Under the pieces are notes generated by a model, which saw only the letters and a list, made by a program, of their open reading frames with translations, did not search any database and was not told the DNA's origin. The position numbers were made by a program, and so were the translations under genes. Below are positions 11,084 through 19,070 of a DNA stretch of 64,000 bases, in pieces. Positions within the stretch are counted from its first letter, which is position 1. Each line of letters begins with the position of its first letter. The stretch lies in the NCBI RefSeq assembly GCF_001922305.1, contig NZ_CP018839.1, positions 434,001-498,000 on the forward strand, given 5' to 3'. The stretch is from Thauera chlorobenzoica. Lineage in GTDB: Bacteria; Pseudomonadota; Gammaproteobacteria; Burkholderiales; Rhodocyclaceae.

Positions 11084-13167
11084 ACGGGTTCGGCCAGCGC
11101 CTGGCGGCAATGGACTGGCGCGCGCTGATGCGGCTGAACCTGTTCGCCGGTCCGGTACTGATCATCTTGATCCTGTCGATGATGGTCCTGCCGCTGCCGC
11201 CGTTCGTCCTCGACCTGCTGTTCACCTTCAACATCGCGCTGTCGCTGATGGTGCTGCTGGTGAGCATGTTCGCGCTGAAGCCGCTCGACTTCGCCGCCTT
11301 TCCCTCGGTGCTGCTGTTTACCACCTTGCTGCGCCTGTCGCTGAACGTCGCCTCGACCCGGGTCGTGCTCCTTCAGGGCCACCAGGGTGGCGATGCGGCG
11401 GGCAAGGTGATCGAGGCCTTCGGCCATTTCCTCGTCGGCGGCAACTTCGCCGTCGGCCTGGTGGTGTTCCTGATCCTGGTGATCATCAACTTCATGGTGA
11501 TCACCAAGGGCGCGGGGCGGATCGCCGAAGTCAGCGCGCGCTTCACCCTCGATGCGATGCCCGGCAAGCAGATGGCGATCGATGCCGACCTCAACGCCGG
11601 CCTGATCGGCGAGGACGAGGCCCGCCGCCGCCGCGCCGAAATCGCCCAGGAGGCGGATTTCTACGGCTCGATGGACGGTGCCAGCAAGTTCGTGCGCGGC
11701 GACGCGGTGGCGGGCCTGCTGATCACCGTGGTCAACATCGTCGGCGGGCTGCTGATCGGCGTCCTGCAGCACGACCTGAGCTTCGCCAACGCCGCGCACA
11801 CCTATGTGCTGCTGGCGATCGGCGACGGCCTGGTGGCGCAGATCCCGGCGCTGGTGATCTCGACCGCAGCGGGCGTGACCGTGTCGCGCGCCAACACCGA
11901 GCAGGACGTCGGCCAGCAGATGATCAGCCAGCTGTTCGTGAACCCGCAGGTGCTGCTGCTGTCGGGTGCGGTGATGGCGCTCCTCGGCCTGGTGCCGGGG
12001 ATGCCCAACCTGGTGTTCCTGCTGTTCGCCGCGCTGCTGGTGGGGCTGGGCTGGACCCAGCTGCGCCGGCGCGCGCTTGCGCAGGCGGCGCCGGCCGCAG
12101 CGGAAACCGTCGCCCCGGTGGCGAGCGAGGCCCCGGAGGCGAGCTGGGAAGACGTCCAGCTGGTCGACACCCTCGGCCTCGAAGTCGGCCACCGCCTGAT
12201 TCCGCTGGTCGATCACCGCCAGCAGGGCGAACTGCTTGGGCGGATCAAGAGCGTACGCAAGAAGTTCGCCCAGGAGCTGGGCTTCCTGCCACCGGTGGTG
12301 CACATCCGCGACAATCTCGAGCTCGGCCCGCACACCTACACGATCAGCCTCAAGGGGGCCGAGATCGGCCGTGCCGAAGTATTCCCCGGGAAGTGGCTGG
12401 CGATCGACCCCGGCCAGGTGTCGGGCACGGTGGAGGGCACCGCGACCACCGACCCGGCGTTCGGCCTGCCGGCGGTGTGGATCGACGGCGGCCAGCGCGA
12501 GCACGCCCAGGTGTTCGGCTACACCGTGGTCGACGTCAGCACGGTGGTGGCCACCCACCTCAACCACCTGATGCACCTCCATGCCGCAGAGATGCTCGGC
12601 CGCGACGAGATGCGCAAGCTCCTCGACCGCCTCGGTGACGACTACAAGCCGCTGGTCGAAGAAGTGGTGCCCAAGCTGGTGCCGCTCACCGCGCTGCAGC
12701 GCATCTGCCAGAACCTGCTCGACGAGGAGGTCAGCATCCGCGACCTGGTCAGCATCCTCGATACCCTGGCGGCCGAAGCCGCCCAGCCGCAGGACGTCGA
12801 AGCGCTCACCGCGCAGGTGCGGATCGCGCTCGGGCGTGCGATCGTGCAGCCCTGGTTCCCGGGGCGGGGCGAGATGCGCGTGATCGGCCTCGACGCGCGC
12901 CTGGAGCAGGTACTGACCCAGGCGCTCGGCGGCAACGGTGCGCTCGAGCCTGGCCTGGCGGAGATCCTGCTCGAGCAGACACGCGAGGCGCTGACTCGCC
13001 AGGAAGCCGCCGGCGACCCGCCGGTGATGGTCGTCGCCCATGCGCTGCGCCCGCTGCTGGCGGGCTTCCTGCGCCGGCGCCTGCGGCAGCTGGTAGTGTT
13101 GTCGCAGGCCGAAATTCCCGATGACCGCATCTTGCGGGTGACTACCGTGGTCGGAGCACGAGGATGA
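11080..13167 (+). CDS. flhA: flagellar type III export gate protein FlhA
   Basis: FlhA is the large export-gate protein that forms the cytoplasmic ring receiving chaperone-substrate complexes. The 695-residue product starts at GTG 11080, overlapping the flhB stop. The N-terminal half has eight predicted membrane helices. The signature LLFTTLLRLSLNVASTRVVL and the FHIPEP-type cytoplasmic loop (ITKGAGRIAEVSARFTLDAM, then PGKQMAIDADLNAGLI) are both present. The C-terminal cytoplasmic domain (about 350-695) is complete. The following gene flhF overlaps its end (ATGA-type). Confidence 0.97.
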   Translation: MNGFGQRLAAMDWRALMRLNLFAGPVLIILILSMMVLPLPPFVLDLLFTFNIALSLMVLLVSMFALKPLDFAAFPSVLLFTTLLRLSLNVASTRVVLLQGHQGGDAAGKVIEAFGHFLVGGNFAVGLVVFLILVIINFMVITKGAGRIAEVSARFTLDAMPGKQMAIDADLNAGLIGEDEARRRRAEIAQEADFYGSMDGASKFVRGDAVAGLLITVVNIVGGLLIGVLQHDLSFANAAHTYVLLAIGDGLVAQIPALVISTAAGVTVSRANTEQDVGQQMISQLFVNPQVLLLSGAVMALLGLVPGMPNLVFLLFAALLVGLGWTQLRRRALAQAAPAAAETVAPVASEAPEASWEDVQLVDTLGLEVGHRLIPLVDHRQQGELLGRIKSVRKKFAQELGFLPPVVHIRDNLELGPHTYTISLKGAEIGRAEVFPGKWLAIDPGQVSGTVEGTATTDPAFGLPAVWIDGGQREHAQVFGYTVVDVSTVVATHLNHLMHLHAAEMLGRDEMRKLLDRLGDDYKPLVEEVVPKLVPLTALQRICQNLLDEEVSIRDLVSILDTLAAEAAQPQDVEALTAQVRIALGRAIVQPWFPGRGEMRVIGLDARLEQVLTQALGGNGALEPGLAEILLEQTREALTRQEAAGDPPVMVVAHALRPLLAGFLRRRLRQLVVLSQAEIPDDRILRVTTVVGARG

Positions 13168-15461
13168 GTGTGAAACGTTTTGTCGGCGCCAACAGCCGCG
13201 AGGCGATGCGCCAGGTGCGCGCCGCCCTCGGCGACGATGCGCTGATCCTGTCGAACCGGCAGATCGAGCAAGGGGTGGAGATCATCGCCATCGCCGACCA
13301 TGCCGCCGCCGCCCTCGGTGCGCGTGCGGTCAATGTTCCGCCGCCGCCCGCAGCGCCTGCGGCTGCCGGCGCGGACGGCGTGCGTGCGGCGGCCGCGCCG
13401 AGTGCGCGCGATCCCGCGCCGCCCTTTGCCCGCCCTGCGGCGTCTGCCGCCCCCGCTGCCGCCGCCGAGCACGGGCTGCAGACGATGAGCGCGATGAGCG
13501 AACGCCTGCTGCGCGAAATGCAGGAGATGCGCAGCCTGCTCGCCAGCACCCGCGGCGACCGCCCGCTGCGTGCCCGCGCATCGACCCTGCCGCTGGTCGA
13601 GCTGCTGCGGGGCGCCGGTTTCAGTGCGGCCCTGGCCGAAGAACTCGCCCACGGCGAGCCCGAGGAGCTCGAAGCCGGCGCCGACGATGCCCGCCTCGAA
13701 TGGATCGCGCGCAGCCTGCTCGCGCGCCTGCGCCGGCTCGAGGACGAAACCGCCTTCCCCGGCTCGAGCCGGGTCGTCGCCCTGGTCGGGCCGACCGGGG
13801 TCGGCAAGACCACCACCACGGCCAAGCTCGCCGCACGTCTGGTGATGCGCCACGGCCCCGCCGGCGTGGCCCTGGTCAGTACCGACAGCTTCCGGATCGG
13901 CGCCCACGAGCAGCTGCGCATCTACTCGCGGTTGCTCGATGTGCCGATCCACGCGCTCGATGCCGGCGCAGCGGTCACCGAGGTGCTGACCGGGCTGGTC
14001 GACCAGCGCCTGGTGCTGATCGACACCGTCGGCACCAGCCAGCGCGACCAGCGCGTCATCGAACAGAGCGCCCGCCTGCAGCAGGCCGGGATCGCGGTGC
14101 GCCTGGTGCTGCTGCTCAACGCCGCGGCCCAGCCGGAAACGCTGGAGGAGGTGATCGTGCGCTACCGCGAGGCGGCGCGTGCCGCCGGCGGCACGCTCGA
14201 CGACTGCATCCTGACCAAGCTCGACGAAGCGGGGCGGATCGGGCCGGTGCTCGATGCGCTGATGCGCCACGGCCTGCGCCTGCTGTTCGTGTCCGCCGGG
14301 CAGCAGGTGCCGGAAGACCTGGCCCTGCCCGACGGCATCGCGCTGGTGCGCCAGGCGCTGGCGAGCAGCGCGGCGGCGGCGGCGCCCGGCGCCCCGATCT
14401 ACGAGCCGCCGGCGCGCTGGGCGCACGGCCTTATCGGCCAGGGGCGGCGGGTGAGCGCCATTCTCGGCGCGCTGCGCGAACGCGTCGGCGGCTTCCGCGA
14501 GTTCGAAACGGCCTGCGACCTTGCCGGCCTGCCGGCGGCGGTGCGCGAAGCGCGCCTGCGCCCGCTGTGCGAACAGGCGCTCGAGCGGAGCGCGCCGGCC
14601 GGGATGCGCTGGATGGCGCGTGCGCCGCTGGCCGGCTGCGACTGGGCGATGCCCGATATCGGCGTGGACGGTGACGGCCACTGGATGGCCACCGCGCTGC
14701 TCCAGCACCACGCCCCGGCGGGCCAGCTCGAGCGCCTGCGCTGGGCTCGCGAGCGCCTGGGAACGAGCGTCCATCTGCTGCCCGCGCTTCCCGACGAGGC
14801 CGCCTGGGCCTGGCTCGAGGCCGCTGGGCACGAGTGGTCGAGCGTGGTCCGCGGCAGCCAGCGCGTCACCTGTGGGGGCGAGCGCCATCCGCTTGTGCAG
14901 CTGCGCGCGCTCGCTTCACCGGGTGGCGAATACCGCGTGCGGATGCGTTCGCGGCCGGCGCGGATGTGCCTCTCCCGGCTTGCCGTCAATGCCAATCCGG
15001 GGGGGCGCCGGACGGCGCCTGCCCGCCCCGCCTGCGCCTGGTTCGCCGAGCTGCGCGATGCCGACAGCGGCGCGGCGCTCGGGCAGCGCTACTGGATCAC
15101 CCCCGACATCGCCGAGGCGGCAGCGTTGCCCCTGCTCGCCGGCCAGCTCGACGGCGAAAGCCTGCCGCGCCTGACCCGCCATGCCTGGCAGCGCCTGCCC
15201 CAGCTGTGGCAGGTCGATACCGGACGCGAGCTGCGCCTGCTGCTGGCCGCCGGGCTGGCGGCGGCGGCGGCCAGCCTGGACGCCGCCGAAGGGCAATGGG
15301 CGATGGACTTGCGCGCCGAACTGCTGGGGCTGGCCGGAGGGCGCCGGCGGCGCAGCGCGACCAACCTGCTCGAGGCCCTGCTTTACCTCGGCGCCGCCCG
15401 CGACAGCCTGCGCCAGGTCGCGATCGGCGCGCTCGACGGTGAACGCGGAGCCGGGGACTGA
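13164..15461 (+). CDS. flhF: flagellar SRP-type GTPase FlhF with a long C-terminal extension
   Basis: FlhF is the signal-recognition-particle-type GTPase that sets polar flagellum position. Residues 1-50 have the FlhF start (VKRFVGANSREAMRQVR), followed by an Ala/Pro linker to about 105. The N domain and GTPase domain span about 140-400, with P-loop GPTGVGKTTTTAK (209-221), TDSFRIGAHEQL, DTVGTSQRD and the guanine-specificity motif TKLD (351-354). Family members usually stop near here at 380-500 residues. This protein continues for about 355 more residues (411-765; bases 14394-15461) as folded-looking, Trp- and Arg-containing sequence that I do not recognise. There is no frameshift and no second start with a good ribosome site, so I read it as a fusion. 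Confidence 0.93.
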   Translation: MSVKRFVGANSREAMRQVRAALGDDALILSNRQIEQGVEIIAIADHAAAALGARAVNVPPPPAAPAAAGADGVRAAAAPSARDPAPPFARPAASAAPAAAAEHGLQTMSAMSERLLREMQEMRSLLASTRGDRPLRARASTLPLVELLRGAGFSAALAEELAHGEPEELEAGADDARLEWIARSLLARLRRLEDETAFPGSSRVVALVGPTGVGKTTTTAKLAARLVMRHGPAGVALVSTDSFRIGAHEQLRIYSRLLDVPIHALDAGAAVTEVLTGLVDQRLVLIDTVGTSQRDQRVIEQSARLQQAGIAVRLVLLLNAAAQPETLEEVIVRYREAARAAGGTLDDCILTKLDEAGRIGPVLDALMRHGLRLLFVSAGQQVPEDLALPDGIALVRQALASSAAAAAPGAPIYEPPARWAHGLIGQGRRVSAILGALRERVGGFREFETACDLAGLPAAVREARLRPLCEQALERSAPAGMRWMARAPLAGCDWAMPDIGVDGDGHWMATALLQHHAPAGQLERLRWARERLGTSVHLLPALPDEAAWAWLEAAGHEWSSVVRGSQRVTCGGERHPLVQLRALASPGGEYRVRMRSRPARMCLSRLAVNANPGGRRTAPARPACAWFAELRDADSGAALGQRYWITPDIAEAAALPLLAGQLDGESLPRLTRHAWQRLPQLWQVDTGRELRLLLAAGLAAAAASLDAAEGQWAMDLRAELLGLAGGRRRRSATNLLEALLYLGAARDSLRQVAIGALDGERGAGD

Positions 15462-15463
15462 CG

Positions 15464-16102
15464 ATGCTGAGCGAAGCCTTGCCTTCGTCCGCCGAGGCGC
15501 CGCCGGCGGCGGCGAGCCCCGACCAGGCTGCCGGGCTGCGGCGCTGGATGGCGGCGATGGCGCTGGGCGCTGCGGGGGGCGCCGGCGATGGGGCGGGGGC
15601 GGACCAGTCCTCGTGCCCGCTGCCGGCGGAGCCCGCGCCCGGCCCCGCAGCGCGGCCTCCGCCGGCGGCGGTGGCGGCGCCTGCCCGCGCGCTCGATCCG
15701 GCGTCCGCCGCGCCGCGGGAGACGGCACCGTGCACGCTGATGGTGCTGGGCCTTGGCGAAAGCCGCAGTGGGCTCGCGGCCGAGGTGCTGGAGGCGTGGG
15801 CGCGGGCGGGCAAGCGCTGGGTCGGCGACCCGGCGCGCTGGCGCATCGTCGCGGTCGATGCCGCCAGCCCTCAGCTCGCGCCCCTGTGCGCGCAGCAGCC
15901 GCGCTGGGCGCTGTGGGTGGAGGGCGAAGGCGACGCGTTCCGCCGTGCCTATCGGGTGTTGCGGCAACTGGCGGCGGCGGGCGGGCCGCGGCGCTTGCTG
16001 GCGCTGCATCCGCCGGGCTGGCCACGGCGCGGCCTGCTCGCCAACCTGCAGCAGGTCGCGGCGTCCTGCCTGGGCATCGAGCTGGTGGTGCTGGCCCGAT
16101 GA
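15464..16102 (+). CDS. FlhG/FleN-like protein lacking a Walker A motif (putative)
   Basis: This 212-residue ORF sits where polar flagellates carry flhG/fleN, the MinD-type ATPase that limits flagellar number and partners FlhF. The first ~85 residues are Ala/Pro-rich. The second half reads like the end of a MinD/FlhG fold: TLMVLGLGESRSGLAAEVLE, then RIVAVDAASPQLAPLC, then DAFRRAYRVLRQLAAAGGPRRLLAL and NLQQVAASCLGIELVVLA. There is no GKGGVGKT-like loop, so it should not bind ATP in the usual way. It begins 2 bases after flhF and overlaps flhE, so it is co-translated. The FlhG relation is my reading of distant similarity plus position. It could instead be an unrelated small flagellar protein. 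Confidence 0.6.
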   Translation: MLSEALPSSAEAPPAAASPDQAAGLRRWMAAMALGAAGGAGDGAGADQSSCPLPAEPAPGPAARPPPAAVAAPARALDPASAAPRETAPCTLMVLGLGESRSGLAAEVLEAWARAGKRWVGDPARWRIVAVDAASPQLAPLCAQQPRWALWVEGEGDAFRRAYRVLRQLAAAGGPRRLLALHPPGWPRRGLLANLQQVAASCLGIELVVLAR

Positions 16103-16503
16103 AGGGAAGGCTCGCGGGCGGACTGTCGGTGCTGTGCGCGGTGGGTGCCGCACTGGGTGCCACCGCCGCCGGCAGCTGGGTGGCGAATGCGCCGGGCGTG
16201 CCGGTTCCGGTTTCGGCGCGCGCGGTGCGTTCGGCAGAGCTGCTGCCGCCGCCGGGTGCGGCCGTCGATGGGCGGCGTGTCGCCTCTGTGCATTGGCAAT
16301 ATGCGTTGCCGCCCTCGGCCCGCGCGCACGCCTGGCTGTGCCAGGCCGAGCACTGCGTCGTGCTGGGCGGCGCGCGCGGCACGAGTACCGCCTTTGCCGG
16401 CGCGGCCGCCGGCAGCGGGTTCCATTTCCGCTTTGCGGCGGCTCCGGGTGCCCCCGGCGGGGCGCGCGCGAGCCGCATGCAGGTGATTGTCAACTACCAG
16501 TGA
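16099..16503 (+). CDS. flhE: flagellar protein FlhE
   Basis: FlhE is a small periplasmic protein proposed to act as a plug or chaperone for the flagellar export channel. The 134-residue product has a signal peptide (hydrophobic stretch 5-23, cleavage likely after the TAAG/ATA region). The mature part matches enteric FlhE in order: a WQYALP-type strand, ARAHAWLCQAEHCVVLGGARGT (two cysteines, probably a disulfide), STAFAG, and the C-terminal VIVNYQ. The ATG overlaps the preceding stop. In E. coli flhE directly follows flhA; here flhF and the FlhG-like ORF lie between them. Confidence 0.85.
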   Translation: MKGRLAGGLSVLCAVGAALGATAAGSWVANAPGVPVPVSARAVRSAELLPPPGAAVDGRRVASVHWQYALPPSARAHAWLCQAEHCVVLGGARGTSTAFAGAAAGSGFHFRFAAAPGAPGGARASRMQVIVNYQ

Positions 16504-16556
16504 CGCGGTGAGCGGTCCGCAAGGTCCGCCGCCCGACCCGATCCAGAATTCGATCC

Positions 16557-17252
16557 ATGTATACCGCACAGGGCAAGATCAATCAGGACGCACTGCTGGA
16601 GGAATACCTGCCGCTGGTGCGGCGCCAGGCGCTTGCGCTGCAGGTGCGCCTGCCGCCCAGCGTGGAGCTGAACGACCTGATCCAGGCCGGGGTGGTCGGG
16701 CTGATCGAGGCCTTCGGGCGCTACGATCCGACCCAGGGCGCGGGTTTCGCCACCTTCGCCAGCCAGCGCATTCGCGGCGCGATGGTCGATGAGCTGCGCA
16801 GCCGCGACTGGCTGCCGCGCAGCGTGCGGCGCAGCGCCCGCGCGCTCGACGAGGCGGTGCGCGCACTGGAACAGCGCCTCGGGCGCCCGGCGACGGAGCT
16901 GGAAGTGGCGGCCGAGCTGGGGATGGAGCTGGAGACCTACCACCAGCTGCTGAGCGACACCAACAGCGGCCAGCTGCTGCCGCTCGAAGAGCTGCTGCAG
17001 GCCGGGATGGAGCCGGTCGACGAGCGCCTCGAGCCCGATGCGCCTTACGCTGCGCTGCTCGAGCGCGAGCAGCGCGGCCGGCTCGTCGAGGCGATCGAGG
17101 CCCTGCCCGAGCGCGAGAAGCTGCTGATGGCGCTGTACTACCAGGAAGAACTGAACCTGAAGGAGATCGGCGCCGTGCTCGGGGTCACCGAGTCGCGGGT
17201 GTGCCAGCTCCACAGCCAGGCGCTGGCCCGCCTGCGCGCGCGCTTGCGGTGA
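16557..17252 (+). CDS. fliA: RNA polymerase sigma factor FliA (sigma-28)
   Basis: FliA directs late flagellar and chemotaxis transcription and is held by FlgM until the hook is complete. The 231-residue protein has region 2 (EEYLPLVRRQALALQVRLPPSVELNDLIQAGVVGLIEAF, in two parts, and ATFASQRIRGAMVDELRSRDWLPRSVRR). Region 3 follows, and then region 4 with the helix-turn-helix LNLKEIGAVLGVTESRVCQLHSQAL. The length and the DWLPRSVR motif are characteristic of the flagellar class. The gene ends the + strand flagellar block. Only 78 bases separate its stop from the convergent ybiT stop. Confidence 0.97.
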   Translation: MYTAQGKINQDALLEEYLPLVRRQALALQVRLPPSVELNDLIQAGVVGLIEAFGRYDPTQGAGFATFASQRIRGAMVDELRSRDWLPRSVRRSARALDEAVRALEQRLGRPATELEVAAELGMELETYHQLLSDTNSGQLLPLEELLQAGMEPVDERLEPDAPYAALLEREQRGRLVEAIEALPEREKLLMALYYQEELNLKEIGAVLGVTESRVCQLHSQALARLRARLR

Positions 17253-17330
17253 ACGCGGGGCGCGGTGGCGGCGGAGCCGCAGCGCGGTCCTTGCGACCGT
17301 CGGCGCCGCCGCTTCCTGCGCCCTTGCCGC

Positions 17331-18956
<1,626 letters not shown>

Positions 18957-18980
18957 GGAGAATCCTGATTTTCAGTTAAA

Positions 18981-19018
18981 ACAAAGCCTTGCATTATAGC
19001 CAGCGCAGCGGGCTTTGT
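18981..19018 (-). promoter_or_regulatory. probable ybiT promoter inside an inverted repeat
   Basis: A TATAAT -10 element in GGCTATAATG context lies at 18998-18993 on the minus strand, ~37 bases before the ybiT GTG. It lies between the arms of a perfect 8-bp inverted repeat, ACAAAGCC (18981-18988) and GGCTTTGT (19011-19018). The -35 match is weak. The repeat may be an operator or the stem of a terminator for the upstream minus-strand gene; no T-run favours the latter. Confidence 0.45.
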
Positions 19019-19070
19019 GCGGGGCGGATGCGTGCCGTGGTCGTGGGCCGGGCGGGAGGAGGGAGGGCGC

